Assembly: GCA_037126765.1 (NCBI GenBank)
Contig: JBBCBC010000012.1
Coordinates: 1,054,001 to 1,118,000, forward strand
Direction: 5' to 3'
Source: Stenogyne calaminthoides
Lineage: Eukaryota; Streptophyta; Magnoliopsida; Lamiales; Lamiaceae
Length of the DNA stretch: 64,000 nucleotides
Each line of letters begins with the position of its first letter. Position 1 is the stretch's first letter. The translations under genes and the position numbers were made by a program. The notes below the pieces were generated by a model that saw nothing but the letters and a program-made list of their open reading frames with translations, was not told the origin of the DNA and ran no database searches. Shown piece by piece: positions 10,959 to 23,023 of this stretch.

Positions 10959-11126
10959 CTCATTCTCCATTCTTTTTCTCTCTAAGTTGGCCTCAGTAAC
11001 TTTATGTTGTATGTGTTGCTGCTCCTTGACAATGCCATTAATCTGTGAACCACATTCTTTAGTCTTCCTGAAGGCAATATTGAGATCAGATTGAATCTCA
11101 GCATGATCCTTATTCACAGAATCAAC
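10959..11126 (-). pseudogene. SMC2 coiled-coil exon
   Basis: Starts after an acceptor (CTTCAG) and ends at a donor (GAG then GTAATT). It encodes VDSVNKDHAEIQSDLNIAF and ANLERKRMENEV, which resemble the C-terminal coiled coil of plant SMC2. Only this exon and its neighbour are still open in frame. Confidence 0.8.
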
Positions 11127-11216
11127 CTGAAGAAACATGTAGAAAAATAATTTCTGATATATTCCACCAAGAAGCACATCATCTAGAGCATTGAATGTCT
11201 GCTTTTGTTGATTTAC

Positions 11217-11357
11217 CTTGGTTTTCTGACAATCCAATTCCGATGTAAGATCATTAATTTGATTCTTTAAAACTGCTAGTTGGCTCTCAAGAGATGCCTT
11301 TTCTTTTTGAACTGATTCCATTTTCATGACAAGCCTCTCTTTTTCAGTCTCGTGCTC
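11217..11357 (-). pseudogene. SMC2 coiled-coil exon
   Basis: Starts after TTTAG with EHETEKERLVMKMESVQKEK and ends TSELDCQKTK at a donor (AAG then GTAAAT). A 90-bp intron (11127-11216) separates it from the next exon. The two together resemble the SMC2 segment after the RLKDLE motif. Confidence 0.82.
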
Positions 11358-12977
11358 CTAAAGGTTCCCAACAAGTATCCACAAGTAATTTTGTTGACCA
11401 TAAAACAAGTTAAATGGACTGAAATAGATGTCGAGTACTCATCAATTTCTCAATGAATTGAGGAAGCTTGTGAATAAGCATGGGCAGTACAACCAATAAA
11501 AGATGACGTTTTGCTGTTTGAGTTTGATAAAGCAGGGTTAAATATGTCCATTCAACTTTTTCTAATAAAAGATTAAGCCCAAGTCATTCAACATTGCATC
11601 AAGATTCACTTTCTTAATTAAAGCCTTAATCACAAACCCAATACATCAAACCGTCAATTTCTTCATCACAAACCCAGCAAAATTCACACTTTCTTAATTA
11701 AAAACATTAATAGCAAACCTAATACCTCAAACCGTCGATTTTTTCATCACAAACCCAATAACTCAAACCTTCCATTTCTTCACTTTACGTCACCACTATC
11801 GCCGACACAGGAGACCGCCGAGTACCCTCAAGCTCGTACCAAGAAATCACAGATCTGATATACGCCCAACAACAATACAAAAATTCATGTTTTTCTTTTG
11901 CTCATGAGCTAGACGAAGAACTCGCGCAGTTGGGGGTTATAAATTGCCAGAATTAGGGGGGAAATGGTTCTCCTTCTTCGACGGCGGTTTTTAGCAAGGA
12001 TTTGAGATGGGTCTTTGACTCTTCTATTTGCTTTTTTTCTGTGTTTTTTTTCTAGCAGAGGTGGGGAGGCGATTGGAGAGTTAGGATTTGTCTTTTTCTA
12101 GCAGGGGTAGGGAGACGATTTGAGAGTTAGGATTTCAGAGAGAGACGGTCGGAGAAAAAACGAGAGTCGAAGGCGAGACACAATCGGAGAAGAATTAGCT
12201 TGGGGAGGGGGGCGATTCGAGTTCTCGAGAGAAAGATGAACACGAGACAAACGTATTAGGGTTTTCGTACCAGTGTGGTTGGGTTATGTGGATCTGATTT
12301 GGGTTATGTTTAGTTGTGCTGGGTATGTGTAATTGGGTTTGGTAAAAAGTTAATTATATTTAATTAATTAGGATTTATAAATTAATTGTACTAGAAAAGT
12401 AATGGCAATTGAGTAAATAAGTGTGTACTAGGAGGGTAAGGATTGTGAGAAAACTTTCCTTATTTGGGTGTGAAAGTTAATATGGGACAAATCAAAAATG
12501 AAAGTGTAAAAACTGATGTGGGACGAAGGGAGTATATAATAATAAATGCATATGGTTGACAAGGAGTGATAATAATTAATAATTAATAAATAATAATCAG
12601 TTAATTTGTAACACTTAAACTGGCATCAGTATATTGCATTTACCAAGATAGTTAATGAGCGAATATACAACATCAATCAATTTTCAGGAGTAAATGGAGC
12701 AAGTATTATTTTTCTCAGCATGTTACACTAGTGACCATTACTTTGTGAATAATTTTTTTCAGAAACAACAAGGTCCTTTATCTTTGGCTGCTTTTTCCAA
12801 AATTTTGTGTGTAAAAAAAAATGCAACAATAATATGGCTGATAAAGGTAAACGAAAGCTAATATTAAGTTCAATGGTAATGCCAAGAAACTTCCAGCACA
12901 AATGGTTTCCAATGTTGTGTATGGAATTCATGTAGTTAAGTGTCTTAAATAAATTATTGGCTTTCAAACATGTTAGG
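11358..12977. other. SMC2 intron remnant with unassigned sequence
   Basis: No exon recognised. At 11600-11790 there are imperfect direct repeats of a CACAAACCCAATA-CTCAAACCGTC-ATTTCTTCAT theme. Around 12510-12535 the sequence TGGGACGAAGGGAGTATA looks like one end of a Stowaway MITE, but a clear partner end was not found. Confidence 0.5.
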
Positions 12978-13405
12978 TGTTGCGAGTCGTTTTTTATCGA
13001 GAGTATTATGTGGCTAATTTGGTAACAACTCACAAACAAAATGATTAATCGAACAAGAACACTGCAGGAAGAACCGTAGTTCTTCCCTGAAATGTGGGTG
13101 TAGGTATATAAGTGGAATGAGAGAAACATTCCAGTGTGTGTATTTTTACAATGAACTGTGAGGTCCTTTATATAAAGAGGACCAGCACGACAAATCATAA
13201 GCACGACAAATCGTTAAGCACGACAAATCAATAAGCACGACAAATCGATAAGCACGACAAGTCATGTGCATAAAGCATGGCAAAACATATGCGTAAGCAC
13301 GACAAATCACGTGGTCTCGGTGGGACCTGCTGAAATGTGATAATTCGTCCTGCTGACGTGTGATAAATCTGGTGATGCTGACGTGTGATATATCTGAGCA
13401 CAACA
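12978..13405 (-). repeat. LTR 1 (3' LTR of the three-LTR element)
   Basis: 428 bp, TG...CA ends. On the minus strand it carries a TATA-type core (CTCTTTATATAAAGGACC). It also holds an array of about 15-bp units (AAGCACGACAAATC-like) at 13170-13310. Confidence 0.9.
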
Positions 13406-13425
13406 ATAGCCCCCAAGATCGGGCT
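13406..13425 (-). promoter_or_regulatory. Polypurine-like tract beside LTR 1
   Basis: Minus strand reads CCGATCTTGGGGGCTAT directly before the LTR start TGTTGTGCTC. The same arrangement is repeated at 17450-17469. Confidence 0.6.
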
Positions 13426-13599
13426 GTGACGTTGTTCAGAGCTTGATCTTGTTTCATGTCTCGACCAGACTTCATGTTTTGTTGCATCTGCAGTCACATT
13501 GTTTGCCTCCGAGCTTGCTTGGTGCCGTATGAGATCTTAATTGTTCAGTGTCTGAGCCCTCAGCATGTCTGAGCATCGAGCATACTGACCCCTCAGGTT

Positions 13600-14460
13600 T
13601 GTCTGAGTCTTCAAGATGTCTGTTTTTTCTTCCTGATCGTCGGTCGATCTGAAATCTGTGCTCGTGCCGAGGCGAACCCGTCGTCTGAGTCTTTACGTGT
13701 CTTTCGTGCCGGGTGAGCCTCGTCGTCGAGTCTTTTTTCTGTGCTTTCGTCTTTGCGGGGAGCCCCATCAGACGAGTCTTTTCTGTCTTTCGATTGGGAG
13801 GCCCGTCGTCTGAGTCTTTTCAATCTTTCGTGCATCTTGAGGGGACGTCGTTAAGTCTTTTATGCTTTCAGACTGGGAGCCCAAATCAGACGAGAAGTCT
13901 TTTGTCTTTGGCCGGAAGCCCCATCGTGATGAAGTCTTTTCAGGTTCAGATTGGGAGCCTCAGTCTGAGTCTTTTACGTACTTTCGTACTTGAGAGGCCG
14001 TAAATGCGAAGTCTTTTATCTTTCGTACTTGAGAGCCCGTCGTCGATCTTTCATCTTTCGCCGGAGGCCGTCGTCTGGAAATGCTACTGTCTTCGTGCCA
14101 GAGGCCCGTCATCTGATCTTTTCCAGGGCTTTCGTTGGGGAGCCCGTCAGACGAGTCTTTGCTCTTTCGTGGGGAGCCCCCTGCCAGACGAAGTCTTTCG
14201 TGCTCAGATTGGGAAGCCCCACAGACGAAGTTCCAGAAATTCAGATTGGGGAACCCCGTCAGATGAAGTCTTTTCTCAGGTTTCGTTTGGGGAGAGCCCG
14301 TCAGACGAAGTCTTTTTGTGCTTGGGCTTTCCGGGGGAGCCCGTCAGTGAAGTCTTTTTTCTCAGGCTCAGATTTCGAGGGCAACCCCATCAGACGAAGT
14401 CTTTACGTGCTCGTGCCGTGGGAGAGCCCGTTAGATGAAGTCTTTTAATGCCCGTGGGGA
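13600..14460. repeat. Tandem repeat block I, internal copy A
   Basis: Degenerate units of roughly 30-60 bp containing CCCGTCGTCTGAAGTCTTTT and CTTTCGTGCCGGGGAGCC variants. The equivalent block in the second internal region spans about 17640-18410. Confidence 0.85.
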
Positions 14461-14790
14461 AAATGGTCTTCTGGAGTGGCTCATCGAAGAGAGCGATGGG
14501 GATCCCGCTTGAGATGAGCGGTGTCTTCGTGAGATGGCTCGTGAGAAAGAGCTAGATGGGATCCTACTCGAGATGAGCAGGTCTTTTGAGATGGCTCGTG
14601 AGAGAGCTAGATGGGATCCTACTCGAGATGAGTAGGTCTTCTGAGATGGCTCGTGAGAGAGCTTAGTTAGATCCTACTCGAGATGATGAGGTCTTCCGAG
14701 ATGGCTCGTGAGAGAGCTTAGATGGGATCCTACTCAAGATGAGCAGTGTCTTCCGAGATGGCTCGTGAGAGAAGCTAGATACTTGAGGAG
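14461..14790. repeat. Tandem repeat block II, internal copy A
   Basis: Five to six units of about 58 bp built on GAGATGGCTCGTGAGAGAGC and GATCCTACTCGAGATGAG. The equivalent block lies at about 18430-18670. Confidence 0.9.
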
Positions 14791-15059
14791 CTAGGAGAGT
14801 TTATATTGCCGTCGCGACCATTTATGGCCGAAAGCGGTTCGACTTTTCTCTCTGTCCGAGATCGTCTGCAAGGCGATTTATAGGAGTAAATTTTGCGCTG
14901 GTAATCGACCACTTACTGTTACGAAGCATTTTGCGACCTTTTACCCCGTATAAATAAATCGTCGACTGCGTGGTCTCGTAGAGAGCCAAAGTCGATGAAG
15001 GCAAGCAGGTTAATGCTGATAGAGGCGGACCGGTCACGCCGAAACAATGAGCCAACATC

Positions 15060-15870
15060 TCATCGCGAGAAGGCGGAGAATATAGCTAAAGCGATTGGAT
15101 TGGACATCGCCGAAGTTAAGTTTCGACGCCGGCGAGGCGCTTCGGTTGCCGCCGGTGGGAAAGCCGAGGATCTTTATCGCCAGAAGCGGAGAATGCCGCT
15201 AAAACGGCGACTGTATATCGGCCAATTAGCGGAAAGTCGGCGACGAGGTGGCGCATCGTCGCCGGCGCGTAAGCCGGCGATCTCTACCGTCGGTGAAGGC
15301 AGAGAACATTGCTAAAACGGGCGGACTGGACGCTGCCGAAGCGGGCCGAGCCGACGTTTTCGACGCCAGCAGTGGAGAATACTCGCTAAAACGGCAAACT
15401 CGACATCGCCGAAGGCGAAAAAGCCAACGCCGAGGTGGCGGGCTGGTCGCCGCAGGAAAGTTTTATCAGCCTCGCCACACCGGTAGCGCAGAGAATACTG
15501 CTAAACGGGCGGATCGTCATCGCCGGAAGAATGGAAAGATGACACCGAGGAGACGCGTTGTTCGCCGCCGTGGAAAGTCGATTTTCGCCTGCCGAGAAGG
15601 CGGAGAATATTTTCGCTAAAACGGCGGATCGATGTCGCCGAAGTTAGCGGAAATTCGGCGCCGTGGCGGGCGGGCTAGTCGTCATTGTGGAAAGCCGATG
15701 GTCTCGGCCTTAAAAGCGCGGAGAATACTTCGCTAAAACGGGCGGATCGACATCGCCGAAAGTTAGCGGAAGCCGACGCCGAAGCCGGCGGGCGGGTCGT
15801 CGCCGCGGAAAGCCGACGGCCTCAATGCCGAGAAGGCGGAGAATACTTTGCTAAAAAAGGCGGATCGCTT
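15060..15870. repeat. Tandem repeat block III, internal copy A (about 8 units)
   Basis: Units of about 110-120 bp marked by GGCGGAGAATACTTCGCTAA and GCGGAAAGCCGACGCCGAGG. About eight copies of the GCTAAA core are spaced through the block. It is rich in CpG, in contrast to its AT-rich surroundings. Confidence 0.9.
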
Positions 15871-17120
15871 CGTCTAATTTTCTTCTCCTGTTCGCCGACG
15901 TTGCATTTTTTTTCTTGGGCTAAAAAATCGGGCCCATAAACTAAACAACCCAAATGACCCGTGCCCACTCAATAATCGGTCATCTACCCAGCCCAATCTC
16001 GGGCCAATATTAAACTTGGACCCAACTTTGAAGTCAAAAACTCAGCCCAAAACCCATTAATTGCTCAGCCCATATAATGGGTGTTAAACCCAAACTAAAA
16101 CCCCAGCCCAACTATTTTATCCGCCCATCAATTTGATATGGAGCCCAACCAAATAGAATTAGGTTGAGCCCAAACCATATACCCATTCTTCATCGATCGA
16201 ACCCATCAAAGACTCCAGCCCCACGCGTCGAACAGTTACCCTGATGCCGCGTGAGCGGCGATGACGTGCCACGGCTACGGTGTTTACGCTGGCGGGAGGA
16301 TTATCGGGAGTCATTTCGCCTGCCGCCATGGTGAAGAGGGTCGAAGTCAAGTTCCAAAGGCCGCCGCTGACGATGGCGGGATCGGGCGCGACGGTGAGGT
16401 CGGTGGTTTGAAAAAATCACGGCGGGGTGTCCGCGGATACTACCAAGGCACCCTGATATGTAGCGGTGTCACGGTGATGCATTTTTAGGCGCAGTAAAGG
16501 GCGATTTCGGGCGATTTGCGGCCGATTTGAGGCTACGGTGGCTCGGGTTCTAAGGTTTTGAGGGTCGCTGGCCAGAAGGGCGCAAGGCCGAAGCAGAGGG
16601 TCGCCGAGGTACAAATAAGCCACGAAGGTGGATGGCGTGGCGTGGGTGTTGGTAACCGGGCTGCGATCGTGACACCGAGGGGGCGAAAGGTGAGGCGTGT
16701 CACGGCCATCTTCTTCATCTCTGTTTTCTCCTTCCGTATGTATATATGTCGTATGTATATTTGTATGTATATGTGAGGTTTTTATATTGGATTTTGGGGG
16801 TTTTTGTTTTGGGAATTTTGATTTTGGGATAGGGGTTTTGGTCTTCTTGGAAGTGAGCCGAGGGTGGCAGTGGTGAAGGCGGTCTTGCATGATGCGCGTC
16901 TGCAAGGGGAATTTCCTTTTTTCCTTACATTCATCCGTATCTCCATCCGTACTTTTCGGATTTTTTTTTTTTTGAATTTGTGTATTGAGGAATATGATGA
17001 AAATAGGAATGAAATTGAGAATTTTTCTGGGTTGTGTTCTTGTGATTTTTCGGATTTGGATTCGAAAATTCGACGTTGTTCTTGACGAATTTTTCAATTG
17101 ACCCTCCTTCTAGCGCCAAT

Positions 17121-17449
17121 TGTTGCGAGTCATTTTTTATCGAGAGTATTATGTGGCTAATTTGGTAACAACTCACAAACAAAATGATTAATCGAACAAG
17201 AACACTGGTTCTTCCCTGAAATGTGGGTGTAGGTATATAAGTGGAATGAGGGAAACATTCCAGTGTGTGTGTTTTTACAATGAACTGTGAGGTCCTTTAT
17301 ATAAAGAGGACCAGCACGACAATTCATAAGCACGACAAATCGTTAAGCACTCACGTGGTCTCGGTGGGACCTGCTGAAATGTGATAATTCGTCCTGCTGA
17401 CGTGTGATAAATCTGGTGATGCTGACGTGTGATATATTTGAGCACAACA
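17121..17449 (-). repeat. LTR 2 (middle, shortened LTR)
   Basis: 329 bp with the same ends as LTR 1 and LTR 3. It lacks most of the AAGCACGACAAATC-type units and has lost a few bases after GAACACTG. It is shared between the two internal regions. Confidence 0.88.
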
Positions 17450-17639
17450 ATAGCCCCCAAGATCGGGCTGTGACGTTGTTCAGAGCTTGATCTTATTTCA
17501 TGTCTCGACCGGATTTCAAGTTTGGTTGCATCTGCAGTTGCATTGTTTGCCTCCGAGCTTGCTTGGTGCCGTATGATATCTTAATTGTTCGATTAATGCG
17601 AGCCCTCAAAGATGTCGGAGCATCGAGCATCTTGACCCG

Positions 17640-18670
17640 CCGGGTTTGTCTGAGTCTTCAAGATGTCTGATTTCTTCTTCCCTGATCGTCGGTCGATCTG
17701 ATCTGTGCTTTCGTGCTTCGAGGCAAACCCCATCGTAAGAGTCTTTTACGTGTTCGTGTGCTGGGGTGAGCCTCGTCGTCACGAAGTCTTTTGTCTTTCA
17801 AACTTTGGGGTGAGCCTCGTCAGACGAGTCTTTTTGCGGCTTTCGTGCTGGGAGCCGTTTTTACGTGCTCGTCTTTGCTTGGAGCCCGTCGTCTGAAGTC
17901 TTTTTCGTCTTTCCGGGGGAGACCCGTCGTTCGAAGTCTTTTTCTATCTTTCGTGCCGGGGCCCGTCAGACGAGTCTTTTTCCCAATCTTTCGTGCCGGG
18001 AAGCCCGTCGTCTGAATCTTTTCTGTGCTTTCGTGCCGGGAAGCCCCATCGTCTGAAGTCTTTTCTAACTCTTTCGTGCCGAGGAGGCCCGTCGTCAGTA
18101 TCACTTTCGTGCCGGGAGGAGCCCCATCGTAGACGAGTCTTTTAGGTGCTCTTGCCATTTCGCGGGAGCCCGTCGTCTGAAGTCTTTTACGTGCTTTCAG
18201 ACTTGGGGAGCCCCATCGTCTGAAGTCTTTCAGGTTTGTATTTCGTGGGAAGCCCCCGTCAGATGAAGTCTTTTTTCTCAGGCTCGTGCCGGGGGCCCCC
18301 CATCGCATTGAGTCTTTTTCTCAGGCTCGTTCGGGGGACATTAGACGAGTCTTTTTCGTGCTTCGTGCCGGGAGATTGCATTTAACAGTCTTTTTAATGC
18401 CCATGGGAAAATGGTCAGCCGGGAGGGCTCGGAAGGAGCCGAGATGGGATCTGCTTGAGATGAAGGTCTTGAGAGATGGCTCGAGAAAGAGCTAGATGGG
18501 ATCCTACCGACATGAGAAGGTCTTCCGAGATGGCTAGTGAGAGATCTAGATGGGATCCTACTTGAGATGAGTAGGTCTTACGAGATGGCTCTCGAGAGCT
18601 TAGATGGGATCTACTCGAGATGAGAAAGTGTCTTTCCGAGATGCCTCATGAGAGAGCTAGATACTTGAGG
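17640..18670. repeat. Tandem repeat blocks I and II, internal copy B
   Basis: Same units and order as 13600-14790: CCCGTCGTCTGAAGTCTTTT-type units to about 18410, then GAGATGGCTCGTGAGAGAGC-type units to about 18670. Confidence 0.85.
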
Positions 18671-18929
18671 GAGCTAGGAGTTTAGCGCTTGTCGCCGACT
18701 ACTTATGGCCGAAAGGGCTTATGATTTCCTCTCGCCCAGATTATCTCTGCAAGGATGAGAGGAATTTTGTCAGTTTTGCCGACTACTTACGAAAGCATTT
18801 TATGATTTTTACCAGAGATAAATCGGGGTCGATTAATCGCGGGTCTCATGAGAGAGCCAAAGTCGGCGAAGGCAAGCGGTGTTAATGCCGAGCAGAGGCG
18901 ACCGGCCACGCCAAAACAATGAGCCAACA

Positions 18930-20830
18930 TCTCTATCGCCGAAGGAGGAGATTTTCGCTAAAACGGCGGGATCGGACACGCCGCAGTTAGTGAAAGCCGA
19001 CGCCATGAGGCGGGCTGGTGCCGCCGCCAGAAAGCCGATGATCTTACCGCCGAAGGCGGAGAATGCTTTTCGCTAAACGGGCGGATCGACATCGCCAATT
19101 AGCGGAAAGCCGACGCCGAGGTGGCGATCGGTTGCCACGCGGTGTTTTATTTATCATCACGCCGAAGGCCGGAGAATACTTACCAAACGGCAGCATCGAC
19201 GCCGAAGCCGAAGCGGGAAAGCGACGCCGAGGTGGCGGCCGGTTGCCGCCGTGAAAGCCGACGGTCTCGGACGCCGGAAGGCGGAGAATACCTCACAAAA
19301 CGGGCGCATCGACTTCGCCGAAAGTTAGAAAGTTCGACGCCGAAGGTGGCGTGGGTCGTCAGCCGCCAGGAAAACCGGGACGGTCTCTTTACGCCGAGAA
19401 GCGCGGAGAATACTTCGCTAAAACGGCGGATCGACATCGCCAAGTTAGCGGGAAAGCGACGCCGAGGCGGCGGGTCGGGTCATGCGGTGAAAGTTTTGCC
19501 AGCCCGACAATTGAGAAGCGCAGAGAATATTTTCGGCTAAAACGGCGGATCGACACGCCGAAGCATGAAAGCCGACGCCGAGGAGGCAAAGCAGTTTCGC
19601 CGTTGCCAGAAAGCCGCTTGGCCTTTTACGCCGTAGAAGGCGGAGAATACTTCGCTAAACGCGGTGGACCGGACGCCGCCGAAAGGGGAAGCCGACGCCG
19701 AGGTGGCGGGCTGGTTGCCGCCGCGGAAAGCCGACGCGTCTTCGGACGCCGAGAAGGCGGGGAATACTCGCTAAAACGGCAAACCAGACGCCGCCGAAGT
19801 TAGTGGAAAGCTGACGCCGAGGTGGCGGGCTGGTCGCCGTGAAAGCCGACGTCTTCGACGCCGAGAAGCGCGGAGAATAGTTCGCTAAAACGGGCGGATC
19901 GACATTGCCGAGTTAGCGGAAAGCCGATGCGAGGGAGGAAGCATGGCTATTCGTCGTTGGAAAGCCGACGTCTTCGACACGAAAAAGATGGAGAATACTT
20001 TTGCTAAAACGGTAGACTGGATGTCGCCGAGTTAGCGGAAAGCCGACGCCGAGGTGGCGGGCGGGTCGTCGCTGTGAGAAAGCCGACGCCTCACGCCGAA
20101 AAAGGCAGAGAATTTCGCTAAAAACGCATCGACGCCACCGAAGAAGGAAAGCCAACGCCGAGGTGGCGGGCGGGTCGCCGCCGTGAAAGCTAACGGCCTT
20201 GACGCCGAGAGCGCGGAGAATACTGGCTAAAAAAGATGGATCGACATCGCCGATGATGAAAGACAAACACCGGCAGGAAAAGGCTATTCGCTGGTGCGGG
20301 AAAGCCGACGGTTGCCCGACGCCGAGAAGGCAGAGAAGAATTTCGCTAAAAACGGGCGGATCGACGCCGCCGAAGGCTGGAAAGCCGGCGCCGAGATGGC
20401 GTGGGTCATCACTATGAAAGTCGACGGCTCGACGCCGAAGGCGGAGAATACTTCGCTAAAATGGCGAACTTGACGTCGCCGAGTTAGCGGAAAGTCAACG
20501 CCGAGGTGGCGGGCTGGTCGTCACTGGGATGGTCTCGACGCCGAAGGCGGAGAATATTCGCTAAAACGGCGAATCGACGCCGCTGAAGTTAGCTAATGCC
20601 GATGCCGAGGGCGGCGGGCGGGTCATCGCTATGAAAGCCGACGGTTCGACGCTGGAGAAGGCGGAGAATACTTTCGCTAAAATGGCGGATCGACGCCGCC
20701 AGTTAGCGGAAAGCCGGTTTATAAGGGCGGTCGTCGCTCGCGGAAAGCCGACGTATCTCTATCGCCGGTGAGGCTGAGAGAATGCTTCGCTAAACGCGGA
20801 TCGACATCGCTGAAGTTAGCTAATGCCGAC
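18930..20830. repeat. Tandem repeat block III, internal copy B (about 17 units)
   Basis: Same 110-120-bp unit as block III of copy A, but about 17 copies of the GCTAAA core can be counted. This is roughly double the copy number of internal region A. Confidence 0.9.
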
Positions 20831-21175
20831 GGCGAGGCGGGTATAATTGCCGCCGAGAAGGCGTATTGCTAGCAAAGTAGGCGGCATAATTGCCGCTTAG
20901 AAGGAGGTATAGCTCGCACCGAGTAGGCGGGTATAATCATCGCCTGTATGCGGATAGTCGCGCCGAATAGGGCGGCATAATTGCCGCCAAAAGCCGGTAT
21001 TGCTCGCGCTAAGGTGGGCATAATCGTCAGCTTAAAAAGTGCCGGTGATACCGTGGCCGAGTACGCTGGCTCAATCGTGCCGCCCGGTGTTGCGGATGGT
21101 TCGCTACCGGCCAGGCGGCATAATCGTCGCCGAGAAGGCGGTATTGCCAGCCGAGTAGGCGGGCATAATCGCAAG
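20830..21175. repeat. Tandem repeat block IV, only in internal copy B
   Basis: Degenerate units of about 60 bp alternating GGCGGCATAATTGCCGCC and GAGAAGGCGGTATTGCTCGC. It has no counterpart in internal region A. A short GTCTTATTTAGGTGCGAC repeat follows near 21270-21410. Confidence 0.8.
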
Positions 21176-23011
21176 TGGCTTTTTTTGTAATTTGGCGGTA
21201 GTGCCCATTTTCTTGAATGAATCGAACATTGGGTTTACTATGTCCGCTCGACTTCTTTTCGTTTTTGATTGTCTTATTGGCGTTGCAATCGGTTGATCGT
21301 CTTATTTAGGTGCGACGGATGGGTTACTTTATGAACCCCCCTTTCTTGGTTCGCGATTGTCTTATTTAGGTCGCGATCACTTCGTTACTAGGCCGTCTTA
21401 TTTAAGTGCGACCCAGACTCATCGTCATTTTACGCTACGGTATCTGTAAATCTGAGTCATCTTTTGCGGCTAGCGTACCCATTACTCGCTTTTTTTGCGG
21501 GAATTAAATCTGAACTTCGTTAAATCGGTGAGCATAGACTTGAGCTCGTTCGTCTTTGTTGGTCGTCCAGAAGCTTAGGTCGCGACCTCTTCCCAGACAC
21601 TGCCAATATGAATGAAAATAAATGAATGAATGAAAAGCCACGAGGACATAAATATAATAAACTGGTGGGGTGGGTAAAAGGACTACTGTAGATTCTTTGA
21701 AGAAAGCTCATGAGACTCCGGGTGCTTTCGTCTAATTTTCTTCTCCCGAATCGCTTCGTCTAATTTTTCTTCTTAGGATTCTTTTGGCTTTTTTTTTTTT
21801 CAATAAAAAAATCGGGCCCATAAACTAAATGACCAATAGCCGAGCCCACTCAATAATCGGCCCATCTACCCGGGCCCAATCTCGGGCCAATATTAAACTT
21901 GGGCCCAACTTTGAAGTCAAAAACTCAAATTAAAAAACCGAGAATTGCTCGAGCCCATATAATGGGTGTTAAACCCAAACTAAAACCCATTTCAACTATT
22001 TTATCCCGCCCAACAATTTGATATAAGAGCCCAACCAAATAGAATTAGGTTGAGCCCAAACCATATACCTTATCTTCATCGATCGAACCCATCAAACCTC
22101 CGGCCCCGCGTCGAATAGCTCCCTCGATGCAGCGTGGAGGCGATGGCGACGTACACGGCTACTGATGTCGGATGCGACGGGAGGATTAACCGAGCCACCG
22201 CCCAAGCGGTGGTGAAGAGAATCGACAGCTGCGGCTCCAGCTGACTTTTTGTGGCGATGGTGGGATCAAGGCGACGGTGAGGTCGGTGGTGGCAAAAAAA
22301 TTGCGATTAGAAGGGTGTGTCAAGGCCTTAAGCCGAAAGCGCGGATATAGGATATGCCTTGGCTGCGATTATAAAGCGGCGATGGCGACTTGGCGATTCT
22401 TGCCCGATTTGAAGCGATGGCGGCTCGGGTTCGGAAATTTTGAGTGGTCGTTAACAGAGCGGCGCGAGCCGGGGGTTCGGAATCTGAGAGGCGCTTCTGC
22501 TTCTTGGTGGGGTGAGGTAAGCGGTGGGGTGGGTGGCTAGCTTCCTGAGTCTGCGATCGTGGCGCCGAGGACGGCGAAGGTGTGGTTGGTGTCCACGGCC
22601 ATCTTCTTCATCTCTCTGTTTCTCCTTTAAATGCGTATGTATGTGTCGTATGTATATCTGTATGTATATGTGAGGTTTTTTTTTTTGGATTTTGGGGTTT
22701 TTTGTTTTGGGAATTATGATTTTGGGATAGGGGGTTTTGGTCTTTGCTGCATGAGCCAAGGGCGGACAGTGGTGAGGCGGTGCTTGCATGGCGTGTGATG
22801 CACCGGGGTAATTTCCTTCTTTTCATACATTCGCTCATCTGTATCTCCATCTGTATTTTCTGGATTTTTTTTTTTTTAATTTGTGTATAGAGGAAGATGA
22901 TGAAAATAGGAATGAAATTGAGAATTTTTCTAGGTTGTGTTCTTGTGATTTTTCGGATTTGGATTCGAAAATTCGACGTTGTTCTTGACGAATTTTTCAA
23001 TTGATCCTCAT

Positions 23012-23023
23012 TCTAGCGCCAAT
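23012..23023 (-). promoter_or_regulatory. Primer-binding-like site beside LTR 3
   Basis: Minus strand reads ATTGGCGCTAGAAT right after the LTR end CGCAACA. The same sequence lies beside LTR 2 at 17109-17120. TGGCGC starts are typical of plant Ty3/gypsy primer sites. Confidence 0.65.

Noticed and set aside
10947..11327. A single 126-residue coiled-coil gene
   Set aside because: The frame reads through a 90-bp GT-AG intron and is two SMC2 exons, not a separate small gene.
13170..13310. CRISPR-like array of short repeats
   Set aside because: The repeats are degenerate, adjacent, sit inside a plant LTR and vary in number between LTR copies; no spacers or associated genes are present.
13713..15939. 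Several plus-strand open frames rich in Arg, Gly and Ser within the repeat blocks
   Set aside because: They are translations of CpG-rich tandem repeats, shift frame from unit to unit, lie opposite to the element's orientation and have no known motif. The same applies to 19063-20417.
16417..17097. Long minus-strand open frame beside the primer-site of the three-LTR element, similar to one at 22608-23000
   Set aside because: It starts with TTG rather than ATG, has no gag-like motif, is rich in low-complexity Lys/Thr/Ile, and the two copies diverge by frameshifts. It is best read as untranslated leader.
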